From Alysiella filiformis (GTDB lineage: Bacteria; Pseudomonadota; Gammaproteobacteria; Burkholderiales; Neisseriaceae), in contig NZ_CP059564.1 in assembly GCF_014054525.1 (NCBI RefSeq), positions 2,304,357-2,368,356 on the forward strand: DNA of 64,000 nt, in the 5' to 3' direction. The notes beneath the pieces are model-generated. The model searched no databases. It was not told where the DNA came from and saw only the letters and a list, made by a program, of their open reading frames with translations. Position numbers and translations under genes: made by a program. This document shows positions 50,492-58,966 of the stretch, one piece after another; within the stretch, counting starts at the first letter, position 1, and every line of letters starts with the position of its first letter.

Positions 50492-51328
50492 ATGCAAGAC
50501 AACATTTTTCCGCGCTTGGAACGCGCTTTATGCGAAACCGACCCCACGCAAAAATGTGAACTCATCTTTCAAATTGACGCGGATTACCGTTCAGGCAGCC
50601 TGAAAATTGCGCCAAACGAAGATTTACCGCGCGATGTTTTCGTGGCAGGTCGCCCCGAAAAACCCGAACTGGTGCCACCTTATAAAGTGGAACAGCGCAA
50701 AACGTCCACGCCCGAAGGCTATGCGGCGATGTTGCACGCGATTTGCCACATTGAATTTAATGCAATTAACTTGGCTTTGGACGCGGCATACCGCTTTCGC
50801 ACGCTGCCCGAACAGTTTACGCTGGATTGGCTGAAAGTGGCTTATGAAGAAGCGCAACATTTCACCTTAATGCGCGACCGTTTGCGCGAACACGGCTACG
50901 ATTATGGCGATTTTTCCGCGCACGGACATTTGTGGGACATGGCATACAAAACGGCATTTGACCCCCTGTTGCGCATGGCACTCGTGCCGCGCGTGTTGGA
51001 GGCGCGTGGTTTGGACGTTACCCCCGCAATCCGCGAAAAAGTGAAACAGCGTGGCGATTTGCCCACTTGCGATGTGTTGGACATCATTTACCGCGATGAA
51101 GTGGGGCATGTGCAAATTGGCACGCGCTGGTATGCGCATTTGTGCGAACAGCGCGGTTTGGAGCCGATGGGTTTGTTCCGCAACCTGTTGAGAAGATTTG
51201 ATATGTTCATTTTTCGCGGCTATGTGAATTTGGAAGCGCGTGAACGAGCAGGTTTTTCCCAATTTGAGATGGCGATGTTGGAAGATTTTGAAAAATCGTG
51301 GCACGAAACGCATGGAAAGGCAGCCTGA
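50492..51328 (+). CDS. DUF455 ferritin-like diiron protein
   Basis: The 278-residue product is of the DUF455 family with a four-helix ferritin-like core. Candidate diiron ligands lie in HAICHIEFNAINLALDA, YEEAQHFTLMRDRL and YRDEVGHVQIG. The fold is close to the MiaE-type tRNA hydroxylases, but the substrate is unknown. An uptake sequence is embedded near the 5' end (SGSLK). The hemerythrin-like gene follows two bases after the stop, suggesting that two iron proteins are made together. Confidence 0.82.
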   Translation: MQDNIFPRLERALCETDPTQKCELIFQIDADYRSGSLKIAPNEDLPRDVFVAGRPEKPELVPPYKVEQRKTSTPEGYAAMLHAICHIEFNAINLALDAAYRFRTLPEQFTLDWLKVAYEEAQHFTLMRDRLREHGYDYGDFSAHGHLWDMAYKTAFDPLLRMALVPRVLEARGLDVTPAIREKVKQRGDLPTCDVLDIIYRDEVGHVQIGTRWYAHLCEQRGLEPMGLFRNLLRRFDMFIFRGYVNLEARERAGFSQFEMAMLEDFEKSWHETHGKAA

Positions 51329-51330
51329 AA

Positions 51331-51849
51331 ATGTTGAATTTAAACAATATTCAAGCCAAATCAGCCACTTGGGACGAACCCATAGAAATGCTGTATGCCT
51401 GTCATGGCAAAATCAAGAATTTTTGCCAACAATTATTGCGGCTGCCTGAATATTTGGCGCAACACGGCTGCAATGATGTGGTACGCGGCAGCGTGGCGCA
51501 AATTTTGACTTATTTCAATCAAGCCGCGCCTTTGCATCATGCTGATGAAGAAGTGGATTTTTTCCCATTGCTGCAACAATACGCACCGCAATCGCACGAT
51601 TTAATCGCCAAATTGGCGGCTGAACACGATGTGTTGGAAGAAAATTGGCGCATTTTGGCGCAAGAATTGAACGCAATTTTGTTGGGCGACACGGTAACTT
51701 TATCGGCACAAAACGTGGCAAAATTCACGCAATCTTACGCCCAACACATTGAATACGAAGAACCTTTATTTGAAATGGGCAAGCAATTCATTCCACCAGA
51801 AAAATTGCGTGCAATCGGCAAAATCATGGCGCAAAGGCGGCTGGGTTGA
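51331..51849 (+). CDS. hemerythrin-like HHE-domain protein
   Basis: The 172-residue product has four-helix hemerythrin cation-binding motifs: YACHGKIKNFC, LHHADEEVDFFPLL, EHDVLEENW and HIEYEEPLF. It probably binds a diiron centre and oxygen or NO, or takes part in Fe-S repair. The start at 51331 follows the previous stop at two bases distance; a longer frame overlapping that gene is less likely. Confidence 0.87.
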   Translation: MLNLNNIQAKSATWDEPIEMLYACHGKIKNFCQQLLRLPEYLAQHGCNDVVRGSVAQILTYFNQAAPLHHADEEVDFFPLLQQYAPQSHDLIAKLAAEHDVLEENWRILAQELNAILLGDTVTLSAQNVAKFTQSYAQHIEYEEPLFEMGKQFIPPEKLRAIGKIMAQRRLG

Positions 51850-51852
51850 TGT

Positions 51853-52683
51853 TCAGGCAGCCTGAAACATGGCGCGACTGTGTTCATGCCAATAACCGTC
51901 TGGGCGCGGCAACACAATCGCGCAAATGCCCTGTTTATCGGGCGGTGCGTCTTGCCACGACTGGGTTTGTTCAAACGCAACACGCGCGGGCGCAAGATAA
52001 GCATTTCGCGCCAAATGACACACGCGGCTGCCTGAAAACAAAGGCTGTTGCGCCACCCAATCTGCCAATTTGCCAAAATCGTCAAACCAAAAACCCTGCC
52101 AAGCGGTTGGCGCACATTCGGCTGGTATTTGCGCTTGCGGCGTGAAAATGTTGCCGCGAATCACGCAAGCGCGTTTCAGGCTGCCTGAAATGCCCATTTC
52201 ACGCCAAATTTTTTGGGCGTGTTCATGTTGCGAAAGTTGGATTTGTTGTTGGATTTTTTCGGCTTTTTTTGCCAGCGTATCGTTGGGATTGAGTCCGCGC
52301 CACACATTTTGTCCGCCAAAATATTTGCAACACAATTCAATGTGGTAAACCTCATCATGGATTTTTGCCACAAAATCGCATTCCCCCAAAGGCGGCACCG
52401 CCACATTTCGCGCCAACAAAGCCGTATGCGGTGCGCTGCTCAACCAAAATGCCAGCAAGTTTTCCGCATATTTGCCCAGCAAAGGGTGCAACAGATGTTC
52501 AGGCAGCCTGCTTGGGTTGTCGTCCAAATCCAGCAAATACCGAAAACCGTGCGCCCCCAATAATTGCGGACGCGACAATTCATGCTGATTGAGCCACAAC
52601 GGTGGCGCAAGCAACACACTTGCCAAATCGCGGACAATCGGGTGGCGCAATCGCCAATACAAAGCATCTTGGGCGTGATTCAT
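51853..52683 (-). CDS. DUF1853 family protein
   Basis: The 276-residue product starts MNHAQDALYWRLRHPIVRDL and has the DUF1853 core LGECDFVAKIHDEVYHIELC and GFWF. The acidic pattern around residues 110-130 (ECDF ... HIE) is nuclease-like; I recall DUF1853 being placed near the PD-(D/E)XK superfamily but cannot verify it. Several uptake sequences are embedded in frame. The upstream Met 19 codons earlier lies in uptake-sequence DNA. Confidence 0.8.
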   Translation of the reverse strand: MNHAQDALYWRLRHPIVRDLASVLLAPPLWLNQHELSRPQLLGAHGFRYLLDLDDNPSRLPEHLLHPLLGKYAENLLAFWLSSAPHTALLARNVAVPPLGECDFVAKIHDEVYHIELCCKYFGGQNVWRGLNPNDTLAKKAEKIQQQIQLSQHEHAQKIWREMGISGSLKRACVIRGNIFTPQAQIPAECAPTAWQGFWFDDFGKLADWVAQQPLFSGSRVCHLARNAYLAPARVAFEQTQSWQDAPPDKQGICAIVLPRPDGYWHEHSRAMFQAA

Positions 52684-52741
52684 GTTTTTATCCCACAAAA
52701 AAGCTGCCTGAACGCTTTTCAGGCAGCCTGAAACCATCAAA

Positions 52742-53206
52742 TCATTCGTCTTCGCCTTGGCTGCGAATAATCAACAAAGGCAAATTGCTGTGGCGCATAA
52801 CCGTTTCCGCAAAGCTGCCCATCAACAAATGCATCAAACCCGTGCGACCGTGCGTTCCCAACACCAACAAATCCGCGCCCTGCGTATTGCCAAAATCCAC
52901 CAATTCTTGCGCCATTTCCTTCGCGCCCTTGGTGGCGAGCAACAAATGCGTTTGCACATTTTGCACCCCTGCGTTTTGGGCGATGGTTTTCGCCTCACTC
53001 AACACATCATTGCCACTGGCAACGGCTGCCGCCTCATAGCTTTCGTGTTGCAAAAATTCAGGCGCAAGCGTCATGTATTCGCTGGGGTTGGCAACGTGAA
53101 CCAAAGTCATTTGACTGCCACTTTGCACCGCCAAACCCAAAGCATGATTCAAAGCATTCAAAGCCGTGTGGCTGCCATCAACGGCAACAAGCAAATGTTT
53201 GTACAT
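52742..53206 (-). CDS. universal stress protein UspA family
   Basis: The 154-residue single Usp domain starts YKHLLVAVDGSHTALNAL and contains the ATP-binding pattern GTHGRTGLMHLLMGSFAETV. ATP-binding Usp proteins modulate stress survival and adhesion. It is a single-gene unit. Confidence 0.92.
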   Translation of the reverse strand: MYKHLLVAVDGSHTALNALNHALGLAVQSGSQMTLVHVANPSEYMTLAPEFLQHESYEAAAVASGNDVLSEAKTIAQNAGVQNVQTHLLLATKGAKEMAQELVDFGNTQGADLLVLGTHGRTGLMHLLMGSFAETVMRHSNLPLLIIRSQGEDE

Positions 53207-53317
53207 AAAAATTCTCCATTCAAGTTAATGGTGGGATTGCCGAATCAAGTATAATCCAAAACCCAAACACACCACAAACAAAATCACGCCAAATTTGAGA
53301 CAGATTAAGGATAAAAC

Positions 53318-54085
53318 ATGACACAACAACACGACCGCCGCTTTGGTGGCATCGCACGATTGTATGGCGAACGCGGTTTACAACAATTATCACAAGCACA
53401 CGTTTGCGTGGTGGGGGTGGGCGGCGTAGGCTCATGGGCAGTAGAAGCCCTCGCCCGAAGTGGCATAGGCGAACTCACGCTCATTGATTTGGACAACATT
53501 GCCATTTCCAACGTCAATCGCCAATTACACGCCCTCACGCCCGATTTTGGCAAAGCCAAAGTAACCGCGCTGCGCGAGCGCATCGCCCAAATCGCCCCCC
53601 ACTGTATCGTGCATGAAATTGAAGATTTTGTTGATGAACACAATTTGCCCGAACTGTTTAGCCAACCCTTTGATTTTGTGATAGATGCCATAGACCAAAT
53701 GCGCGTTAAAGTTGCCATGATAGATTATTTTCTCAAACACAAACAAGCCTTTATCATAAGTGGCGGTGCAGGTGGGCAACGCAATCCCGCCCTGATTGAA
53801 ACCGCCGATTTGTCGCAAACCACCCAAGACCCTTTGCTGTCCAAAATCCGCTACACCCTACGCAAAAAGCACGGCTTGCCACGCGAAGGCAAAATGCGCG
53901 TACCCTGCGTTTATTCACGCGAACAAATCACACCGCCCCAAATTCAGGCAGCCTGCGACACCGACCCCACCGCCCCGCAAGGCTTATCCTGTGCAGGTTA
54001 TGGCGCAAGCATGCTGGTAACGGCAAGTTTCGGCTTGCATTGCGCCACCGCTGCGATTGAACACATTGTGAAACCGAAAAAATGA
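53318..54085 (+). CDS. tcdA: tRNA threonylcarbamoyladenosine dehydratase TcdA
   Basis: This 255-residue E1-like (ThiF/MoeB fold) protein has the nucleotide loop VGVGGVGSW (32-40), Asp in LIDLDNIAISNVNRQ, and a C-terminal half with SCAGYGASMLVTASFG. It catalyses ATP-dependent cyclisation of t6A to ct6A at position 37 of tRNAs. Length and motifs distinguish it from ThiF and MoeB. Confidence 0.93.
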   Translation: MTQQHDRRFGGIARLYGERGLQQLSQAHVCVVGVGGVGSWAVEALARSGIGELTLIDLDNIAISNVNRQLHALTPDFGKAKVTALRERIAQIAPHCIVHEIEDFVDEHNLPELFSQPFDFVIDAIDQMRVKVAMIDYFLKHKQAFIISGGAGGQRNPALIETADLSQTTQDPLLSKIRYTLRKKHGLPREGKMRVPCVYSREQITPPQIQAACDTDPTAPQGLSCAGYGASMLVTASFGLHCATAAIEHIVKPKK

Positions 54086-54099
54086 ATTTTCAGGCAGGC

Positions 54100-54414
54100 T
54101 GAAACCTTTGCAAAACTCAGTTCATAGGGGCAAATTTCACATCTGTCCTGTTTAGACTTGCTTTTATCAATAACGTGAACTCGGGATAAGTCACTGTCAA
54201 TTTGCCAACAAACCTGCCCTCTCTCCCTATGGGAGAGAGTTGGAGAGAGGGCTTGTTGAGCAGCATACCCTCTCCCCAGCCCTCTCCCACAGGGAGAGGG
54301 AGCAAATTGACTTAAATTGATTAATCACTTTTATCCCGAAATCGCGTTATCAATAAATTGAAAAAAGGCAGATATGAAATCTGCCCCTACGAATTGAGTT
54401 TTGCAAAAGTTTCA
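54100..54414. repeat. family A element, copy 4, interrupted by a 173-bp insertion
   Basis: The ends GAAACCTTTGCAAAACTC and GAGTTTTGCAAAAGTTTC and the left and right arms are present, but diverged. The centre is split at TTATCAATAA, which appears on both sides of the insert (54164-54173 and 54347-54356) and only once in the uninterrupted copy at 28488. Confidence 0.8.
54174..54346. mobile_element. nested 173-bp MITE-like insert with 10-bp flanking repeat
   Basis: It is bounded by the direct repeat TTATCAATAA. The interior has inverted ends (CGGGATAAGT near 54182 and ACTTTTATCCCG near 54327; TCAATTTG and CAAATTGA further in) and a central CTCTCCC / GGGAGAG palindromic region at 54216-54302. 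There is no coding capacity. The flanking repeat reads as a target-site duplication. Confidence 0.65.
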
Positions 54415-54417
54415 GGC

Positions 54418-54640
54418 TTTCACTACCCTACCCCAAATGGATTTTGCCTTCGGCAACTTACTTTTTAAAAAAGTAAGCCAAATACATGGATGCCCAACGG
54501 TTTCGGTTTAAACAAACATTTCAGGCAGCCTGAAAAGATTAAGCCATTGAAAAAATTGGAAATCATCTTTATTTTTCGGTTTGTTTGGCTTACTTTGTTA
54601 AAAAGTACACCTATTTTATTTTTTGTAGGGCAGTGAAAAG
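54418..54640. repeat. family E element, copy 4 (core 54446-54609)
   Basis: The left arm GCCTTCGGCAACTTACTTTT and the shorter right arm GGCTTACTTTGTTAAAAAGT are present, with an uptake sequence in the centre (54520-54535) and outer flanks TTTCACTACCCTACCCCAAA / TTTTTTGTAGGGCAGTGAAA. It lies 30 bases before scpA. Confidence 0.75.
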
Positions 54641-54669
54641 CTGCCTGAACCCCATCTCACAAAAACAAT

Positions 54670-55449
54670 ATGAGTGAAAACAACACCATCGCCTACATTT
54701 TTGGGCAACCCGTTACCGATTTACCCAAAGATTTGTTTATCCCCCCCGATGCCCTACAAGTGATTTTGCACAGTTTTGAAGGGCCTTTGGATTTGCTGCT
54801 GTATCTAATCCGCAAGCAAAACATTGATGTGCTGGACATTCCCATGGTGCAAATCACCGAACAATATTTGGGCTACATCGCGCAAATGGACACACATCAA
54901 TTTGATTTGGCAGCCGAATATTTGCTCATGGCGGCGGTGCTGATTGAAATTAAATCGCGCCTGCTGCTGCCTTTGCCCGAAAGCGAAAACCAAGACGAAG
55001 AAGCCGACCCACGCGCCGAATTGGTACGCCGACTGTTGGAATACGAACAAATGAAACTTGCCGCGCAAGAATTGGACGCGCTGCCACGCGCAGGACGCGA
55101 TTTTGCATGGGTGTATTTGCCTTTGGAAATTGCGGTGGCAGCACGTTTGCCCGAAGTTCAGGCAGCCGACTTAACCCAAGCGTGGTTGGGCATTTTGTCG
55201 CGCGCCAAAAATTCGCGCAGCCATGCCGTGATTCAAGAAGCCATTTCCGTACGCGAACGCATGACCCACATTTTGCGCCGTTTGCAAAACGAAGGTCAAT
55301 GCCGTTTCAGCCAGCTTTTTCAAGCCGAACAGGGCGTGGCACACGTTGTGGTCAATTTCATCGCCTTGCTGGAATTAATCAAAGAAGGCTTGGTGCGTTG
55401 CGAGCAAAGCCAAGCATTTGGCGAGATTGATATTGCGGCAAACACCTAA
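54670..55449 (+). CDS. scpA: segregation and condensation protein A (kleisin)
   Basis: ScpA links the heads of SMC and binds ScpB in chromosome compaction. The 259-residue product has the N-terminal SMC-contact region LHSFEGPLDLLLYLIRKQNIDVLDI and DLAAEYLLMAAVLIEIKSRLLLP, and a C-terminal winged helix (FSQLFQAEQGVAHVVVNFIALLEL). Length is normal. scpB is not in the window. Confidence 0.95.
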   Translation: MSENNTIAYIFGQPVTDLPKDLFIPPDALQVILHSFEGPLDLLLYLIRKQNIDVLDIPMVQITEQYLGYIAQMDTHQFDLAAEYLLMAAVLIEIKSRLLLPLPESENQDEEADPRAELVRRLLEYEQMKLAAQELDALPRAGRDFAWVYLPLEIAVAARLPEVQAADLTQAWLGILSRAKNSRSHAVIQEAISVRERMTHILRRLQNEGQCRFSQLFQAEQGVAHVVVNFIALLELIKEGLVRCEQSQAFGEIDIAANT

Positions 55450-55477
55450 AAAGCCGTTTCAGGCAGCCTGAAAAAGC

Positions 55478-55514
55478 AAAAACGGTTTCAACACCATGCT
55501 GAAACCGTTTTGCA
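55478..55514. terminator. terminator between scpA and the HMA-like gene
   Basis: AAAACGGTTTCA and its mirror TGAAACCGTTTT (around 55482-55513), with a short loop, form a bidirectional stem-loop between convergent genes. Confidence 0.8.
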
Positions 55515-55529
55515 ATATCATTTTAAAGA

Positions 55530-55730
55530 TTACGCGCCAAAACCTGCTGCGGCAACGGCGGCTTTAAAATTATCCACATTAAAATCATCGCCATGGGTAA
55601 CAACCGCATAGCCTTGTTCATGATTCACATTCACAAATTTAACGCCTACAACGCCAGAAGTTTGTTCTGCTAATTTATCGCCGTCTGCTTTGTTGTTCAG
55701 ACCAGTAATGGTGATTTTCGTTTGTGCCAT
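55530..55730 (-). CDS. HMA-like miniprotein lacking the metal-binding cysteines
   Basis: The 66-residue product (start 55730, AAGGAG upstream on the reverse strand) has the beta-alpha-beta spacing of heavy-metal-associated domains: KITITGLNNKADGDKLAEQ, VVGVKFVNVNHEQGYAVV and VDNFKAAVAAAGF. The CxxC motif that should follow the first strand is replaced by NNKAD, so it cannot bind copper in the usual way. Function is unknown. Confidence 0.75.
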   Translation of the reverse strand: MAQTKITITGLNNKADGDKLAEQTSGVVGVKFVNVNHEQGYAVVTHGDDFNVDNFKAAVAAAGFGA

Positions 55731-55913
55731 ATTCAGGCTCCTTCGCAAAAAATATTGATGACTAAATTTATTTAAATTGAAACAAGCATTTACAGCAAAA
55801 AGGCATTAGCAGCGAAATACTCAAACTTCAATTTGGCTTATTTTGCCTAAATTTGGGTAAATTGTCTAGTTGGCACAAAGCGGCAATCATCACATTTTGC
55901 AATCTTTAACTTA

Positions 55914-56303
55914 TTAGGTTTTTGTATTGACGCGATTTTTTCGCACTTGCTGCACCGCATTGCCCAAATAAAGGGCGCAACTTGCCCCCACCATATCGGC
56001 GAGCGCGTCCCACACATCGGCTTGGCGCGTGGTGGTGAAAGCGGCTTGCGCCCATTCGCTCAAACCCGCATACGCCAAAGCAAAAAGCCACCAAAAACGC
56101 AAAGCTATGGTTTGATTTTCTTGCAAATAGGCTTTACAAATCAAACACATTTGCACAAAAAACAACATACCATGCGCCATTTTATCAAAATGCGGAAAAG
56201 GCGCGGCGTGGCTGCCTGTACTTTCACGAAAAATCAGACCATACACGCCCACACCCAGCCAAATCAAGGCAAACAGCAACCATTTATTTTTGGGTAAAGT
56301 CAT
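55914..56303 (-). CDS. VanZ-like family membrane protein
   Basis: The 129-residue protein has about three to four transmembrane helices and the VanZ-like motifs FPHFDKMAHGMLFF and QADVWDALADMVGASCALYL. The biochemical role is unknown. Its start overlaps the stop of the small gene upstream (ATGA at 56300-56303), so they form a unit. Confidence 0.82.
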   Translation of the reverse strand: MTLPKNKWLLFALIWLGVGVYGLIFRESTGSHAAPFPHFDKMAHGMLFFVQMCLICKAYLQENQTIALRFWWLFALAYAGLSEWAQAAFTTTRQADVWDALADMVGASCALYLGNAVQQVRKNRVNTKT

Positions 56304-56503
56304 GGGTTTTCGTCCAGCCATGTTTGGCAGATTTGTGCCAAACGTTGAAATTTCCCCCCGCGCGTTTGCAAAATGTCGCGCCATTGGGCTACGGTTGGGC
56401 GGTCGGGAGATTGGTCTAGGGCGCATTCTTCCAGCATAAATTGGAGGGTTTCGGCAACATTGCCTGCGCTGTCGGTTTGGATTTGTTGGGTAATTTCATT
56501 CAT
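56300..56503 (-). CDS. conserved small hypothetical protein upstream of VanZ-like gene
   Basis: The 67-residue product (MNEITQQIQTDSAGNVAETL and onward) is soluble and helical, with no cysteine pairs or signal apart from one Cys. No family is recognised. The four-base overlap with the VanZ-like gene and the AAGACAACC context before the ATG support it being real. Confidence 0.65.
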   Translation of the reverse strand: MNEITQQIQTDSAGNVAETLQFMLEECALDQSPDRPTVAQWRDILQTRGGKFQRLAQICQTWLDENP

Positions 56504-56554
56504 GGTTGTCTTTTTTTGTTGAAAATCAAATGGGTTCGGTGTTTCAGGCAGCCT

Positions 56555-56727
56555 TAGGGGCTAATGACAATTCGTTTCGCGATTGTTTTTTCATCAAAAT
56601 CGCCAACTTCTGCGTCAAAAATACGCGCCAATGGGTGGCATTGACTCGCATTTTTTCCTTGAATTTGACAGCGAAGCGGTGTTTGCCTGAAAAACCAACT
56701 TCGCACCCAAATTGTCATTAGCCCCTA
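56555..56727. mobile_element. 173-bp MITE with perfect 18-bp terminal inverted repeats
   Basis: TAGGGGCTAATGACAATT at 56555-56572 is repeated exactly in inverse orientation at 56710-56727. Both ends begin with TA, the duplication signature of IS630/mariner-type transposition. The interior is non-coding. It lies between the small gene at 56503 and a half family E element. Confidence 0.75.
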
Positions 56728-56753
56728 CTGCACACGACAAAATCAACGTTTTT

Positions 56754-56840
56754 GCCTTCGGCGACTTACTTTTGAAAAAGTAAGCCAAATACATGAATGC
56801 CAAACGGTTTGCGTTTCAAAAAACATTTCAGGCTGCCTGA
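56754..56840. repeat. family E element, left half to central uptake sequence
   Basis: GCCTTCGGCGACTTACTTTT and the following ACATGAATGCCAAACGGTTT agree with the left halves of the other copies. It stops at the uptake sequence 56826-56840 immediately before the antiporter stop codon, so the right half is lost. Confidence 0.7.
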
Positions 56841-56844
56841 AAAA

Positions 56845-58734
56845 TCACGAAATGCCCTTTTGTCGGCGTGTCCAACTGTCGGGGTTTTCCTGCCATTCCA
56901 CCGTTTCGCCGCGCAACAGTTTCATCATCAGTTGATGGGTTTCTTCATCGGTGGTGCGTGCCAAATCCATCATTTCCTGATTGTCAAAAAACGACTGCCC
57001 AGCGCGGTACACATTGGACGCTTGTTCCAACTGATAACGGTCGCGTGCTTCGTAAAATTTGGCGGCTTCACGCGCTTTTTCGCTGCTCAAACCCAAGCAT
57101 TCCAAGGCAATGCGTCCGCTTCGCATGGCTGAATCTGCCGTTTCACGAATGATGTAGCTTGCGCCTGCGTGTTTCAAATCAAAGGCGTGCAAGCGGTCGT
57201 GCGCACGGGCAATGATGATTAAATGCGGATAATTGTGCCGTGCATACGCCACAATTTCGGTGGAATCGTGGTTGTCGCCCACACACACTATCAGCAATTT
57301 GGCTTGATGCAAACCTGCCGCGCTCAACAATTCGGGGCGCGTGGCATCGCCATAATAGGTTTTGATGCCGTATTTGGTTAAGCCTTCTACCATTTCGGCG
57401 TGGTTGTCAATCACGGTAACGTGAAAGCCGCAAGCAATCAGCATTCGGTTGATTTGCTGACCAAAACGCCCATGTCCGAGCAACACCACGGGGTTTTCTT
57501 CGTGGATTTCATCATCGGGGCGATTTTCGTTTTCGGCAATGATGGCGCGTTTGGCAAGCACTTTATCGTAAAAAATGAACAACAAAGGCGTGAGCAGCAT
57601 GGACAATGCCACCACCAACGATGTTTTATCGTGAATGTCTTTGGGCAAAACGTGGCTCTGGTTGGCAATGGAGAGCAACACAAAACCAAATTCGCCTGCC
57701 TGCGCCAAACTCAATGCAAACAATTTGCTGGATAAGGCGGATAAACGAAAGCCCTTACCCAAAATCCACAACACAACTGCCTTTATCAACATCACACCAG
57801 CCGTGATTGCCACAATTTCCACAAAATGACTGCCCAGCAAGCCAAAATTCATGCTCGCGCCCACGGTAATGAAAAACAAGCCCAAAAACAAACTTTTAAA
57901 TGGCTCTAAATTGCTTTCCATTTCATGACGGTAGCTGCTGTTTGCCAAAGCCACGCCTGCGATAAATGCCCCCAATGCGGGCGACAAACCAATCAGCGAC
58001 ATTAAAGCGGCAATGCCCACCACCAATGTGAGTGTGAACACGGTAAACATTTCACGCAAGCGCGTTTTGGCAATAAAACGAAACACAAATGGCACCAAAT
58101 AGCGTACCGCAAACAAAATCAAGGCTATCGCTGCCACGCTGACCAAGGCAACCACCCAGCCTGCTTGTCCTGCCAAAATGTTGCTGGAATGGGCATCTGC
58201 GCTGGCTGCCTGATGTCCGCCCACCGCCAGCAAGGGCAGCAATGCCAACATGGGAATCGCCGCCACATCTTGAAACAGCAACACGGCAAAGCCTGCCTGA
58301 CCGCCTTCGGTTTGCAAAAGTTGTTTTTCGGCAAAGGTTTGCAACACAATCGCGGTGGACGACAACGCCAAAATACAGGCAATCGCCACCGAAATTTGCC
58401 ACGTTTGCCCAAATGCCATTGCCACCGCCGCAATCGCCCCCACCGAACCCAGCACTTGCAAACCGCCCAATCCGAGCAATTTATGGCGCATTTGCCACAG
58501 CATTTGTGGGGCAAGCTCCAAACCAACCAAAAACAGCATCATGACCACGCCAAATTCGGCAATGTGTTGAATGGATTCGGCTTCTTTTCCCACCAAACCC
58601 AATGTGGGTCCAATCACAATGCCCGCCATCAAATAGCCCAGCACCGAACCCAAACCCAATTTTTGTGATGACAGCACCGCCACCACCGCAAAAAACAAGT
58701 AAATAAAGGTGTAGATTAAAATGTAGGTCATCAA
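56845..58734 (-). CDS. Kef-type monovalent cation:proton antiporter (CPA2) with RCK domain
   Basis: The 629-residue protein has 12 or so hydrophobic helices in residues 1-385 (GYLMAGIVIGPTLGLVG, EFGVVMMLFLVGLEL, LSSTAIVLQTFAE, FQDVAAIPMLALLPLLAV) followed by a cytosolic RCK_N NAD-binding domain from about 410 (VVLLGHGRFGQQINRML). This is the organisation of glutathione-gated potassium efflux proteins KefB/KefC. No KefF/KefG ancillary gene is adjacent. A second Met at codon 2 is an equivalent start. Confidence 0.92.
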   Translation of the reverse strand: MMTYILIYTFIYLFFAVVAVLSSQKLGLGSVLGYLMAGIVIGPTLGLVGKEAESIQHIAEFGVVMMLFLVGLELAPQMLWQMRHKLLGLGGLQVLGSVGAIAAVAMAFGQTWQISVAIACILALSSTAIVLQTFAEKQLLQTEGGQAGFAVLLFQDVAAIPMLALLPLLAVGGHQAASADAHSSNILAGQAGWVVALVSVAAIALILFAVRYLVPFVFRFIAKTRLREMFTVFTLTLVVGIAALMSLIGLSPALGAFIAGVALANSSYRHEMESNLEPFKSLFLGLFFITVGASMNFGLLGSHFVEIVAITAGVMLIKAVVLWILGKGFRLSALSSKLFALSLAQAGEFGFVLLSIANQSHVLPKDIHDKTSLVVALSMLLTPLLFIFYDKVLAKRAIIAENENRPDDEIHEENPVVLLGHGRFGQQINRMLIACGFHVTVIDNHAEMVEGLTKYGIKTYYGDATRPELLSAAGLHQAKLLIVCVGDNHDSTEIVAYARHNYPHLIIIARAHDRLHAFDLKHAGASYIIRETADSAMRSGRIALECLGLSSEKAREAAKFYEARDRYQLEQASNVYRAGQSFFDNQEMMDLARTTDEETHQLMMKLLRGETVEWQENPDSWTRRQKGIS

Positions 58735-58966
58735 TCTCTTTCATAATCAAAAGGTTAGTAAAAAAGCCCGCGTGCGTGTGCATTCAGGCAGCCTGAAAAG
58801 CATTTTTGCGTTATTTTACCGCATTTTAGCGGTTTTTTTGGCGATTTTTGTGGGGATTTGATGTATTGAAAAAAACCGTTTCAGGCTGCCTGAAACATTG
58901 TCGCCCAGCCATAAAATCGCTACAATGCGCCCCAAATTGATTTTGATAAACAAGGATTTTGATACC

